A model generated the notes under the pieces. It was not told the origin of the DNA. It did not search any database and saw only the letters and a program-made list of their open reading frames with translations. This document shows, one piece after another, positions 33,700 through 46,300 of a stretch of DNA of 64,000 nucleotides (positions are counted from its first letter, which is position 1; every line of letters starts with the position of its first letter). The translations under genes were made by a program, and so were the position numbers. Origin of the DNA: Camillea tinctor (Eukaryota; Ascomycota; Sordariomycetes; Xylariales; Xylariaceae); contig MU394093.1 in assembly GCA_022578605.1 (NCBI GenBank), positions 1 to 64,000 on the forward strand. The letters are read 5' to 3'.

Positions 33700-35238
33700 G
33701 TGATAGTATGTTTCTATACCTGAGTAGGTACTGGCTTGAAGTGGGAAGCTCTCCGAATCATGTAGCCGAACAGAGTGGAACAAGTTTTTTGTGTCATTAT
33801 AAACGCCGAAGCATTCACCCTTGGCAGGTTTTTTATCCCGTTTGCAGAGGAAGGCATCTTGTATTGCAAATAATCAGAAGCGTTGACTATACAAGTGTTT
33901 CACGTATACACTATTTCTGTGTATCTACATTCCATTATTATTTATATGACAGAGTTTGAAAATCAACACCTAAAGTGTTTGGTATTACTTCAGGGAGGTT
34001 TAGCAAACGGTTAAATTTTTCGCTACCTAGAGTTCTAAAAAAAAAAAAAAAGAGGCCCTCATAGATTCATGGCTTCATTGTTCTCTTGACTGGATCAACA
34101 TCCCGATCTTAGGTGTTGCTCCGGATTCTAACAAGCGGGGTGAATGGCTCCAAAAACATTGTAGCCATGGATAAACTAGGTAGAGACTATAAGTGAAGGT
34201 GAATCAGATGAAAAGAAGGTAGCAACAAGTGGTAAACAAGATCGACTATAACCCTCATTGGCGTAAATTGGGACAGGCATCCTACGAACCCAAGTTAAAA
34301 CTTATATGTGTGTCTTAGCCTCGGCCGAGGTGTGGTGGAACTTGGAACTCAAGGTTGACTAATAATCTATAGTCAAATTAATAATCCTATGTAATTGCAA
34401 GCAAAGTTACATTGATCTTGGGTCCATTAGTGGATTTCATCTTAACGCCGAAAATCTCAGGTCCAGTATAGTAACCTCGTTACCAACATCTTGGTACTCC
34501 ACCCTCCTGAGTTGTTATGAACCTAGTGAGTTATTCCGAGGCTTCAACTACAATCCGCCAGCCTCGCCGGCAATCCTCTATACAATGAATAGACAGTATT
34601 ATGAAATAAGTTTCTTTTCTTCTTTGCTTTGATTTTATTCCATCAAATTCATTAACTGTTCATTATTGTCGTCATTTATATTCTGATTCTTGATGTGTGC
34701 CATGTGGTAACCTCCAAGCAACTAACCTAATGTTGTTCAATGTGGCATTATCATGGGTAAAGTTGACTCTAAGTATGGATTTGTTTCAATATCCCTTCGT
34801 ATTCTTTCTATGTACATTTTGGCACATTCAAGTAGTCGTGGGTGGTATTTTGATGCAGCTGACCATGGATTATTCTCATGCAAGAGCGGGCGCGCCCCCT
34901 CCCCTCAGACCACAGACATCGCGGTGATAACTTGAATTCGGGGTCTTTGGAGATTCCGGTGAAGAACTGTAACGTAATACCTGGGGCCGTCTGATGAATC
35001 ACCGTTCATGATTGGAACACCAGTAAAATGCACATTTATAAGCCATATCATATTTGTGGGATGTTCGTGGCTATCCCACCCCTTTCGCTATTAGCTAATC
35101 GCCGACTACCGTGATCTCCTGTCTCTTATAAGAAGTATATAAGTCCCTATTCAAGCAGAGTATTTATTTGAGTGCAACATCTTTCTGGATTACTACTACA
35201 ATCAGAGCACAAGGCTTTCAACCGACAGTACATTTCGC
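33700..35238. other. AT-rich intergenic region
   Basis: No coding frame recognised. A run of about 15 A occurs at 34036. A TATATAAG box at about 35136-35143, roughly 100 bp before the next ATG, is a plausible TATA box for the dioxygenase gene. Confidence 0.6.
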
Positions 35239-36682
35239 ATGATGGCTCCAGTTACCAACTTCGCCGTTAAGGACACAAACACCTACCTTGAGGGGTTTGG
35301 TAGTTATCACCAGTTAGTATATATCACTGCGATGTTTTAGTGCTAAGTTGGGGAACTAATAGCCTCCAAGATCGGAGGCTGTTCCAGGCGCCTGTCCAAA
35401 AGTGAATAACAGTCCTCAACGCCCCCCCTTTGGACTTAGGACGGAGAGAATCAGCGGTTCTTCGTTCACGTCCCCTCGAGGTAAGAGCTACCACACGTGG
35501 CTCTATCGTATAAATGGGTCTTTGATTCATGGCGATTTCACGCCTCTTGAGGAGGATACCGAAAGCCCCGATAAATCTAGACCTCAGCATCTAACTCCAA
35601 ATGCCTATAAATGGCCGCAGTTCCCATTAGAGGAGCAAGCCGACTGGCTGGGTCAGAAGCTTTTAGCCCGCAACGCAGATCCGCAGTCCAAGACCGGGAC
35701 TGCCATATGGATCTTCAGTGTCACAAAAGACATGTCGATGAATACTGCATTCTGCTCTCTTGATGGCGAGACGCTCATTGTCCCACATACCGGTGCGTTG
35801 GATATCCAAACGGAGCTGGGCAGGCTCCTCGTGCGGCAGAATGAATTTGCTGTCATTCCCAGCGGCATCAGATACCGTGTGACACTTCCGGAAGGTCGCC
35901 CATGCCGTGGGTATATATGTGAGCTCTTCCAGGGACATTGGGAGCTGCCTAACTTAGGAGTAATTGGTTCCACGGGCTTGGCCAACATACGTGACTTTCA
36001 GATACCTACTGCCCATTTCGACGGCGAAGTGGTCGAAGACGGGAATGGTGGCCGTATCGCGAAAGCTAACAACAATATTGAAGCTCATGGTGATTGGACA
36101 ATTATCTCGCGGTTGTCTGGCCGACTTTGGTCCTGCAATCAGGATCATACCCCGTTCGACGTGGTCGCATGGCACGGGACATGCTACCCATACAAATACG
36201 ACTTTGCTCGCTACTGCATTCTGGCCAACGCCATGTTTGACGAGCACGATCCGTCCTTGTACACTGTGCTTACGGCTCCGGCCTATGGCAGCGCCCCCGG
36301 AACGGCAGTGGTGGATTTCGCCATAGTCCCACCTCGGTGGCAGATGGCAGAAGACACGTTTTGGCCACCCTACTACCACAGGAACACGATGCAGGAGTTT
36401 GTAGGCACCGTCGTCAACGAGCAATCTAGTGATTCCCCCCTTAATGATGGTTCCAAATTCCACCCTTTCGGGGCCGCCACGCTTTCGAGATTCACGCCAC
36501 ATGGTCCGACGGAGTCGGAGTTTGTTGCGGCACGGAGCCTGGACACGATGACGCCCCAAAAGGTACAGACGGATGGTTTCTTCTATATCGTTCTGGAGAC
36601 GGAGAAGCCGTGGTACCTTACAGACTGGGCGTACCAGAATGCGGTGAAGAACTTTAACGGAAAAGGAAATCCACTAAAATAA
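35239..36682 (+). CDS. Homogentisate 1,2-dioxygenase-family enzyme (HmgA-like)
   Basis: Two exons, 35239-35312 and 35371-36682, encode 461 residues, the family's normal length. The junction gives GFGSYHQ|SEAVPGACP, matching the conserved HGO start. Active-site residues are kept: the base His in VAWHGT (about 293), iron ligands His and Glu in YYHRNTMQEF (about 361 and 367) and the last His in FTPHGPTE (about 402). HGO opens the homogentisate ring to maleylacetoacetate in tyrosine/phenylalanine catabolism. Overall it looks diverged from the Aspergillus HmgA sequence I remember (for example RGKSYHTWLYRINGSLIHGD), and no maleylacetoacetate isomerase or fumarylacetoacetase is adjacent. It may therefore be a paralogue acting on another hydroquinone-type ring. 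A carotenoid/stilbene-type oxygenase converges on it 506 bp away. Confidence 0.88.
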
Positions 36683-37188
36683 TGTTTTGGAATCTATGCT
36701 GTAGCTTAATACATAGTCCACATATATATACAAAATCGCGGGAGGAAGGCTTGAGGCATCTTGAAATCAAAGACAGATTGTAAATCCTTTCAAAAATAGT
36801 TACTATCAAAATAGTTCGATATACTATTAAAATAGTTCGATATACTATTAGAATATTCTCGATCCATATATGTGCTTCCTTTGACCTAATGTATATGCTG
36901 GTTTGGACAGGCTTGTCGAAAAATGATCACTTCAGTCCCTCTCCCTACCCATTCTCCGAATGCCCATGTGTTCAGGAACTATCACAGAAAAAGGTAGATG
37001 ATAGAGAGCAAAGAAGAAGTAATTGCAAGATTGCTATTATACTACTAATAGACACTATAGATCTCCTTATACGGAGTATAGGATCCATATATATTCAGTC
37101 TCCAAAGAATCTTCATCCTATACCCCTGATAGCCCCTGAAATTTGTTTTGTCCAACCCAAGGAAGGTACAATAGCCATATATTCCTAA
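36683..37188. other. Convergent 3' spacer with short tandem repeat
   Basis: Holds the 3' ends of both oxygenase genes and a 21-bp direct tandem duplication at 36808-36850. No gene seen. Confidence 0.6.
36808..36850. repeat. 21-bp tandem duplication
   Basis: The word ATAGTTCGATATACTATTA occurs twice with a 21-bp period just after the dioxygenase stop codon. Confidence 0.8.
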
Positions 37189-39034
37189 TCACTCATCGCT
37201 TTTAGCAGTATTATACCATATATGTGGTACCACGGAACTCATATGGAGACCGTGGAAGCCAAAACCAATAGCCCAATCACACTCAGCCCGACCAAGTTCC
37301 TCCATAGTTCTAGCGTCTAAACAGAGGAGATAGCTTCTCTTACTAAAACCATCCAGGACTACGCTCATAAGTACTCCATCATCCTCATCCAGCTCCTCGT
37401 CGCTTTCCTCGGGTGCTTTTGGGCGGGGTATGAAAATAGCTTCCCCCGGGGTATGTCCTTTGGGATTGTCCCAGAAAGCTGTGCCGCGTGTTACCAAATC
37501 TGTCTTGACGATGGTGTCGCAGAGAGTACTATAGCCACGACTAGGCAAACTGTACACATAACGGTACTTTTTAGTTGCATAGGAGGGGTTTATGGTGGGT
37601 AATTCACCGATGTGTGGCGCCTTGATCTCTAGAATCTCTTCTCCGGTAATCTGATTCGTGGTAATTGTCTCGTCCTTGGCAGCAGGGATATGAAATCTGT
37701 GTCGAACCAATCTAGCAATAGAATTCCGATTCCGTTCCTCGTTGCCCCAGAAGTTCTTAGCAGCACCATTATTTTTCAGAAGAACATCCATCTCAAAACT
37801 ACGAATAATATCCGTCGAGGGATATTGGACCACATCACAGATGACACCAACATCTCCTGTCGACTCGTCGGCCTCTTCATAAGAGTTGATGCTGTGAAAG
37901 TAGAAGCCAGCTGCACTAGTAAACGTTGCCACGATACCACGATCGCCCCGACGATCAATGATAAACCACTTACATAGTTTGGACTTGTCAAATGGCTCAA
38001 TAGCATCAGCTATATTTTTATTCCATGGGATCTTAACCCCACCTAGACCGAAGTGAGACGAAGGGACACAGAAGATAACGAACGACGGTGACAAGAAAAA
38101 CGAGTGGATATAGGCCGGTTTGACATCTGGAAGGCAAATCGTAGCAAGTATATCAGTTGTGCCATTCGAGACGTTGGTGCGAAATATTCGATATGTTGGC
38201 TGGAAACCAACGGTAAGGTTATAGTTGAAAATGTCACCAGTCTCGAGATCTCGCTGGGCATGAGCACAACTCATAGTGCCAGTCAGTAGCGGGTGTAATT
38301 TTTGCTGGGTGGCAACGCCGACAGGCTCCAGCGTGTCCCTGTCGATTTCTTTCAATAAACCGGCATCAGTTGTAAGCCACAGGTTTTTTATTCCATTTCG
38401 ATGGCCTGAGCTTGAGTTATCCTTCCTAGCATTTGAAGAAATCCCTGGTACGTTTGCATGAACGGCAACGCAGACGTTGTCTGAAGTTGGATCAGCCTTA
38501 GGTTCCGGCTTCTGCCATACACTCATAACCTTTCCAAATAGACTAATACATGGATCATGTCGTTGGCCAAAGCTGATGTTTGGGGCTCGACCTGTCTTCC
38601 GAATAGCATCCACATAATTCTGGCTTTGCCGGCGAGAAGAATATTCAACTGTCACCGACTCCTCGGTATTTTCACAGTTCGCGATAATACTAAATCTGTG
38701 GGAGTGGGCGAAACCATCAAACCAATGCGTGGTATGGTATGTACCTAATGGTGTATTTTCGACTTGGTATTCCCCAGGACCAGTGCGATACAACGTGCCC
38801 TGAGCCCAGTGAGGAATAGATCCTTGAACATTGAGCTTGACAGGGCCTCTTACTTCATCTAGTCCCTCAAACTATCCCTTATAGTTAGTATCACATCTGT
38901 ATTGAGAAAAGGGCAAGATGGCTTTTGAGTTGATTTAGGACACATACACCTGCTTCATTAGGCCAATCGTCGAAATTCCCATCCAACATTCTCTGTACTA
39001 TGGCCTCAAAGCCCTGATCCTCCTTTTCCATCAT
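37189..39034 (-). CDS. Carotenoid/stilbene cleavage oxygenase family (CCD)
   Basis: Two exons, 39034-38948 and 38871-37189, encode 589 residues. The junction gives DDWPNEAG|FEGLDEVRGPV, followed by the family start GTLYRTGPGEY and HWFDGFAHSH. The four iron-ligand histidines of the seven-bladed propeller can be placed: CAHAQRD (about 233), YIHSFFLSP (about 285), FYFHSINSYEE (about 355) and FGFHGLH near the C-terminus (about 569). Enzymes of this family split C=C double bonds with O2. Fungal members include beta-carotene/torulene cleavers and the resveratrol/piceatannol cleaver CAO-1 of Neurospora. The SCAHAQRDLETGD block looks closer to the CAO-1 type, but this is from memory. No phytoene synthase, desaturase or opsin is nearby, which argues against a carotenoid cluster. 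There is no signal peptide, so a cytosolic enzyme is expected. Confidence 0.88.
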
Positions 39035-39760
39035 GTTTAAGACGTATATGGTGATGTATAATTAATATAAGGAGTTATTATGGTGGTGCTCTCTCAGCAA
39101 GGTACCCTGAAGGCTTCATATATTCACCAGCAATAGTTAAGGCTCTGAATGCTGAAAATGTCGGTTCAGAACCCGTGACCACCCACAAACGTGAGAATGT
39201 CTAAGCTTTAGAATATTCCGAATAGGATGTCTTATTCAAAAAAGACTTGCCATTTCGGCATTTCTTTTCCAGAAGAGCAATAGGTGAGGTAAACCAAGGT
39301 GACTAATCTCTTCAGGTCTCCGGTATCCCAATGACTGGTCCAGAGGGAATGCAAGGTCATTAACCGAATGCGAGTTTCAGTTTGCCCGGACACAAGGTTC
39401 GGCTGCTATGCAGGGTACCGGCGGGACGTAATCTAGCTGTGATATTCCGGAGAATTAATGTATCTGAGGGCCTTGCAGATGCTCAGCGGTGTCAGCAGGA
39501 ACTATTAAGTGGTGGAAGGTTCTTCGAGTCGGACTCATATATGGCGTGACCCCATTGGCGCGTTGTTCTCCCTGCTGCTGGCAAATCCGTGAAAGACTGG
39601 CGGAACAGAGCTCACCCATGCAGATTCGCTTATGGGAACCTCTTTGAGGAGAAGATGGGTGTCGGCGGCGTTGGCCGATCAGGAACAACAAGCCTAAAGG
39701 TCTAAGGAAAGCTACACAAAGTGATAAGATCGGACAAAATTTCTCAGTCAGTGAGTGAGT

Positions 39761-39789
39761 AAATGTATGTATGTGTGTGTGTGTGTGGT
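39761..39789. repeat. (GT)n microsatellite
   Basis: GTATGTATGTGTGTGTGTGT-type run in the gene desert after the CCD gene. Confidence 0.85.
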
Positions 39790-41223
39790 GTGTGATATAA
39801 TTAGATCACTGGATGACGAAAGTAGGCAGGTGACTTAAGTTGTACTCAGATTGCATACGTTAGATTTCGTCCGAGAGACAAGGTCAGAGGAATATGTAGC
39901 CAAAATATCAGTTATTATTAATTGTGAGCTCTTGGATTGAGCCAGGAAGAAGGAGTAACCTATAGCTCTTGTTTACGGATTGCAGGCTATTTGTACTCCG
40001 CGCGCGTACAGCCGAGCTCCATACTAACTAACATAACCGGGCTGTCGTCTGCTCACCTCCTCCATGGAGTGCAAATATTACCAGATGTTATGCCAAGACG
40101 CGGCCAGAATCGAATCTCATGATTCATGAAATGGGAGATATCCAATTGCTGGACGAAACCCGAGATCAATTCCCCCTTGCCCCCATGTCAGCCTCTTTAG
40201 AGTCTTCTATCCCTTTTGGTATAAAGAGGCGTCCGACTAAACCCCCTATTGGTTCTCCCCTCGCTTAACTTCTGCACAATAGACGAATGCGAGCTTACCA
40301 TGCTCCAGATATCTCCACCTACTTACATATATTTAACACAATGGATATGCTAATGTTCTCAGCATGCACACATGGCGTATAAATGTTTCATTATAAAATG
40401 ACATCGCAAGTTGCCTAATGGTTAAATAGGCGTTGGTATTATAAGCGAAAACTTCTCACATTTCCTAGTCATTCAGAAACATTGACAGTTCCACGTATCC
40501 GAAAAATTGACTTATTGTTTCAGCACTAAATAAAATAAGAAAGTCAATGCCTAGACGACTACCTGAGTAGTTGTATGCAGATACCGCTAAGATATGAAGA
40601 GTGAATACTAATATTTTAGGCTGATGTAAGCCTCGGTTTCCGAAGCTATGGTTCGACTAACCTTTAACCTGGCATATAATGGGCAGCTTCGTGTAAATCA
40701 TGCAGTTCAACCTAACCATATGTCGCGAGCTGCTTTGCGGAGTATTGCACTAAGTGTAACATAATTTCGTTTGTATACCTAGGTATCTAGGCCGCTAATG
40801 ATATTTGGTATCTTTATTTTAATCCCCGAATAGACTACTTTTTGAGCATTCATTTGAATGAATATTTGCCAAATTAAAACTATACATTTAATCTATATGA
40901 CCACACGGTTACGCGCCTAAGATTAGAGAACCATTTCATACCAGTCCGCCACGTTTGAGAATGCGGGATGTTATTTGATGTCTTTAAACATAGCAAGGGT
41001 AATAGAGACTATGTGACACAGTTATAAAGGATAATGCGTCTTTGAACATTAATATGGTGTTCCGAATATCTTATGATAATTATAGACACGGAAGTTTTAC
41101 CGCTTATATTTCAAGATTATCAAGTGCCCCACGAGTTCAAGGTGTATATAGAGAGGGTGTGTCAGGTGAACTTTATTCTCGTAACTCCAAGAGTCGTTAG
41201 GACAACTAGAAAGACATAGTCAC

Positions 41224-41687
41224 TGTCAGGGGTTAGTAAGGAACGAAGAAGATTCTTATATATAGATAACAGCAACATCCGTAGTTGCAGTCTAGTTACT
41301 TGCACAATAACGTTGGATTACCTAAACACTTGCTGTTAAGGGGTAATATGCCTGTATTCAAAAACTAGAATAATTGTTTTAGAATGGCCGTACTAGATCC
41401 ACCTTCCCATTTTGCGAGGGGATCTCCAGCTCTCTATATAGACAGGTAACTCAGTCCTTCGCCTATAAGATCTTTTAGCCGTTGGCGCGTATTCCAATAT
41501 TCTAAATATACAAAGCATGAGTGTCGACGCCCAACGCCGACCTCCTCCGATGTGTTGGACCTATTATTCATTCTTCCAGTTCTAACCCCTCATTCCTGCA
41601 TGTTGGTATGTTGCTTAGTCGTTGGATATGTGTGGACCCGCAGATCGGAGTATCCACATCGTAACACTTGCTTCGTCCCTTGTGACA
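41224..41687. mobile_element. Solo LTR, family A, copy 2, carrying a nested insertion
   Basis: Begins TGTCA and ends TGACA, flanked by the perfect 5-bp duplication GTCAC (41219-41223 and 41688-41692). The 464-bp span is family A interrupted by the 333-bp element at 41334-41666. Removing that element and one copy of its duplication leaves a sequence that lines up with copy 1 end to end, including the final TTCGTCCCTTGTGACA. Confidence 0.88.
41334..41666. mobile_element. Solo LTR, family B, nested in family A
   Basis: Begins TGTTA and ends TAACA, with a perfect 5-bp duplication CTTGC on both sides (41329-41333 and 41667-41671). Copy 1 of family A preserves the unoccupied site (a single CACTTGCTTGGTCCC), so the insertion is polarised. 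It has a CTCTATATAG box near 41433-41442 that could be an LTR promoter. Length and termini fit a solo LTR with no coding capacity. Confidence 0.88.
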
Positions 41688-42679
41688 GTCACGAATATAC
41701 ATATATTTATATCGATGGACTTCATTTTGTTGAAGAGTTTGAAGTTTAAACTCTAAGAAGTGAGCGCAGAGAGCCGAAAGAACAGAGGTTTTGGGTGAAA
41801 AAAGAACTAATTTGTATATGTACCAATGTCTTGCGTGAGCATATGTATATAGTTATAATCATCTGTGTAATAACTACTATGATTTATTCTCGCATAGAAC
41901 ATACGATGTGCATCGCGACAAATCCTGCGAAACTCATAAATCATAGTCAGGGGATATGTAACAACTTACCTAGGCAGTCATCCATAAAACTCTTATGGAG
42001 CAGAAATGAGCCCATAGTTTATCCAACTTTTATTATATGTAAAATTTGTAAGCTTTATGCCTCTGATAGTTAAGCTTTTAAAGCCTTGTACCTAGTCCCC
42101 CTTAGAAAATTTTCTTGAGGCATACGAGGGCAGTAATTGTGGTTGAGAGACTATGAAAGAAATCCCCAAATGTAATAACCGCCCAGGGAACGAAAAGCAT
42201 AAACCAAGTCAGCCAGATGTATTTATATTTTCTAGACCTACTAGATGCATTAGTGCATACTGTAACCCTATAATGATGAAGCCTATATCCTCTTAAACGC
42301 TTCATATGACGCATACCCTTAACATATGAGTGAGAATACTTTAGCTGATTTTGTACCTTCTATAAATGTCACTTGACACCTAATATCTTCAACAAGCTAA
42401 CCATGGAAAGTATAGAGCTTTATACTATGAGCATCTTTCTTTTTTCCTCTCTATCACACATTTTGTGATGAGGTCCGAAAACTGGGAGTACAGGTGCTCC
42501 CAAAATACAAGGGTTACTAGCAGACAAAGAGACCGCGTGTATATATAAAGACTAGATCACCATGTATTTTAATTTCTAATACTTTGCGCAACAACATTCA
42601 TGTTATCTCTCCATCTAGGTTAGGGTATTTATTATGCTACATTTCACAACATGGACCCTAGATAGGGAACATGTATCTG

Positions 42680-42750
42680 TTGTTACGCGAAGAGCTAGGC
42701 TACCTAGATTACCACCTAGAGCGTGGCCTGTATACATACAAACAATTTCT
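42680..42750. mobile_element. Diverged LTR-like fragment, family C, copy 2
   Basis: Aligns by eye with 7574-7646 with several substitutions and small gaps. No boundaries found. Confidence 0.4.
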
Positions 42751-43173
42751 GTACTATATCCTCTGGTCTAGGCTTAGCTTCTCACGTCACTCATCGAATT
42801 ATATACATACTCCTGCACTATATTAGTTACTAACTGTTTTTTATTTGAGGCGCCTTAACATCAAGTACAATTCACGATGTGTCAGCAAAGACAATAGTTT
42901 GACCAGTTGATATGGCCAATATAATAGCTATTCTTGTTCGAGAGCTAACAAGCTGGAATCCGGTACTGAGAACTCTACAGAGTGGACCTCGGACTACAGA
43001 GCTCCTAGATGTGTAAACTAAATAACTAGCTAGTGCTTATAATATATGATTCCAGTTCCTTGCTCAGCAGCCTTATTTCATATTTGTTTAGAATATGCAT
43101 TACAACATCCTCCGAGTTAATAAGAATATAGCGTCCTATCACTACCAGAAGCAACTGCCATAAGCTCACATAC

Positions 43174-43303
43174 TATCAGGGGTTAGGAAGGAACAAAGAG
43201 AGATATTTGTATATAGGTAACAGTGATATCCATAGTTGTAGTCAGTTCCTCGCACAACAACGTATTGATTACATACCTAAGCACTTGCTTGGTCCTCGTA
43301 ACA
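43174..43303. mobile_element. Solo LTR, family A, copy 3, decayed
   Basis: About 130 bp closely matching copy 1, but the termini are TATCA and TAACA in place of TGTCA and TGACA. Both differences are G-to-A changes, as repeat-induced point mutation would give. Flanking pentamers (CATAC, CAAGT) no longer match. Confidence 0.8.
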
Positions 43304-46300
43304 CAAGTACTTACTATATTCACCCCAAAAGGGGGGAGAGAGGCAGAAAACTTGACTTGTAGACCAGAAAGGTGATCTTTATTGTATAGATTCCATATAG
43401 GAATCATTCAACATCTCACTAGAAAACTACCACTTCAAGATCTCGTATGAGCTCATAACCCCGTTGTGCCTACTTTACGGTAGATTTCTGTCTCGGATCT
43501 TCCGAGTCACCTTGTGTTGGTTCTGCAAGATGACGCGATATTATAAGGGGGCTCTCGGGATTGGGTGCAAGTTTAATATAGCTAACAAGATAATGTTTCT
43601 CATTATCTCCCTAGGTAAATCTAGATTTATTTACGGTTGGCCGATCACGGGGCGTTGCTTTTAGGAATATAGAAATGTAGGCGTATCTACTGTGATTCTC
43701 AGCAAGAGTGCCAAAGAATAAGTTGATGGTCGACGCAATATATATCATCTCTTTCGATACCGAACCTAAACCCTTTACCTATCTCTTTGGGGTAGGTCGA
43801 CTAATTTCGTAAATAGTCACTCGGGTTTTAGCGAGAGATGAGAGAGATAGTTTTTCACAAGGCCACCACCTCTCTGTTATCTGGACATAAGTAGCTAGGC
43901 ATATGGCGCAACTTCGGGCAAACATATGTCACATTGTCTTGCCCTCTACGAAGCCATCATAGGCGCACATATCCAAGGAGCCAATCTATGCCAGAGTATA
44001 CCTTATGTACGGACCAGGCTACTCGTCTTGACCAGGAACGGCGCAACTGCACTACCATAAGTAGAGATTATCGATCCACAAATTACATCCAATGCCTACC
44101 GTTGCGTTGAGGCCCCTCTCTTGAGAAAAACTTGTAGGTAGTTGATGATATCACATAGAGGTAGTTTAAGATGTAGGCCCCTCCTAAACAGGTGTAGGAT
44201 AGCCCCGAGGGGGATTTCTGTGGGATGGGGTTTGGAGTTCATGTGCATACATCCTATCCATGGTTACTCTGCGATCGAATCGATGCTCCGACATAGCTGA
44301 CCTAGATCATTGTCCGTGCGCCTGCAAGTCGATAAATTGGGAGCCCCCCCTCTCGCTGATTGTTGGGCAGGTTTGAGTCTGGCATGTGAATTTCTCGGCT
44401 AGCCTAAGCAAGTATGTAGTTATACCTAATTGTCTCTCGTGACTCACTGAATCAAGTTCCTGACTATCATATCATATTATTTATTGACTTGCTCATACAG
44501 GTTGTTTACTGGGGAGTTTTGTAATGCTTCATGTGATAGTACTGTTCAAATACAACAAGCGGGGAAACGATTTAGGGCTACGCTATAAGGTGTGTTTTGG
44601 TAAGGGGGATTGATGTATGATCGCAGATGAATAGTAGAGATTGGTTGAGCTAGAAGTAGGGGGTATCCATTGGCCTCTGATACCCTCGGTGGCGATGGTT
44701 TGACGCCGGAACGAATTGCAACGATGAACTTGCAATGTCTAGATCTAGCGTGGGCAGAGGCTAATGGGTAAAGAGTCAAACTATTTGTGTAAAGTTATGA
44801 AGTAGAAGTACTCAGACAAGGCAAAGAAAACGGAGAAAAAGCACCTTGTTTTCAAAAGGCGGATGCCGAATATAGAGGTAGTCAGCTGAGGAATAAAATA
44901 TGGGATCATGGACCGGTAAGTACACTATAGGTGAGTAGATATAATCGAGTTATAATACTTCTAAGGATTCTTTGTATTGTATGGTAAATGAGAATCAAGC
45001 AGGTTAAGGAAGTCCCCCGGCCTCGCAGACTCATGCGTATGAAGGGAGATCATGAGCCTCAACCTGTTTCGCCTGTCAAAAAAAAAAAAAAATAAAAAAA
45101 AAATAAAACCATGCCACCTTTACTGTTACAACAGCCTGTCGATCAAAGATCATTCATGTATAATAGGGGTTAGATAAGAGTTGACAGTTCGCATGTGAAG
45201 GTATCAACCTTGGTGACACCAAAAAAAGATGTAGTTATTACCTAGGTAGTGTAGATACACACAGCTGTGGCTATCATCAATCCTGTCCTAATTCATTCGG
45301 ATAGGATAGGCTAGGCATCGTGTACAAGCCCAAAACACAAACGAAAAGGTTCCCTAAACGCCGTGCTCCGTCTGCGATAGAGCATGAAACGGGTCGTGTT
45401 TGGAGGAGGGTTGAGACTCTTTTGCCGAAGAAGGGAAACGAGTTTCGCGATGAGAAGGTTAAAAAAAAAATACCCAACCCGAGGTGAATAGCCTGTTAGA
45501 GATAGTTAAACTTGTTTTCTTTTTTTTTCTTCGCTCTCGCTCTCACTCTCCTCATTTCTCTACTCCTTCTTTTCTCTTGATCTAAAAACCAAACAACTGA
45601 GACCTTCCTCCTGAATCCCCAGGATTGAGGTCGTATCGAAGGCAACCTAAGAGCACCCTAGGCCGTAAAAGGTGGTAGGGGATGGTGTGAGAATTATCTA
45701 ACCGGTCGGAATCCCAATCGGCGTTTTTTCTTTTCCTTTCCTTTTCTTCTTTTCCCCATCCTCTTCTCTATTTCTCATTCCCCTCAACATCTTATCGCTT
45801 AGTCCACCAAAGAGGAGATTCATGTCTGACCTACCGCGAATACCACGTGCTGATGCACCTTGGCAAACTACTGAATATGTAACCTATCTATGTATTGTAT
45901 TATACGTATGTCGGCTAGGTATCTCACACTAGGTAGACTAGGTTAGATAATAGTATAGGTAGGTATTCTTAATTCTGAGAGGTCAGTCAAACGAACAACT
46001 CCCCCACCCCTTTCTTTTTATTCGACTACCAATTAGAATTGGACCGTGCTATATATTGTATCATCGTGAATTATGTACAAAGTAGGTTGGTTGACTTTGA
46101 ATCAATGCAATACCAGAGTTACGAGAAATGGCTGGGTTGGTAGTATATTTCTATTTCTATTCCCATTTCTATATATATATAACCTAGGTAGATACCTATC
46201 TATATATACACACATAGAGAACGATACGACACTAGACAAAAGCTACATGGCTATGGGCTTTAGCCAATGATATATTAATACGATATAGTGTAGTGTAATT

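Noticed and set aside
39455..39691. Minus-strand open frame in the gene desert
   Set aside because: Balanced composition but no recognisable domain, no splice-compatible neighbour exons and no strong start context.
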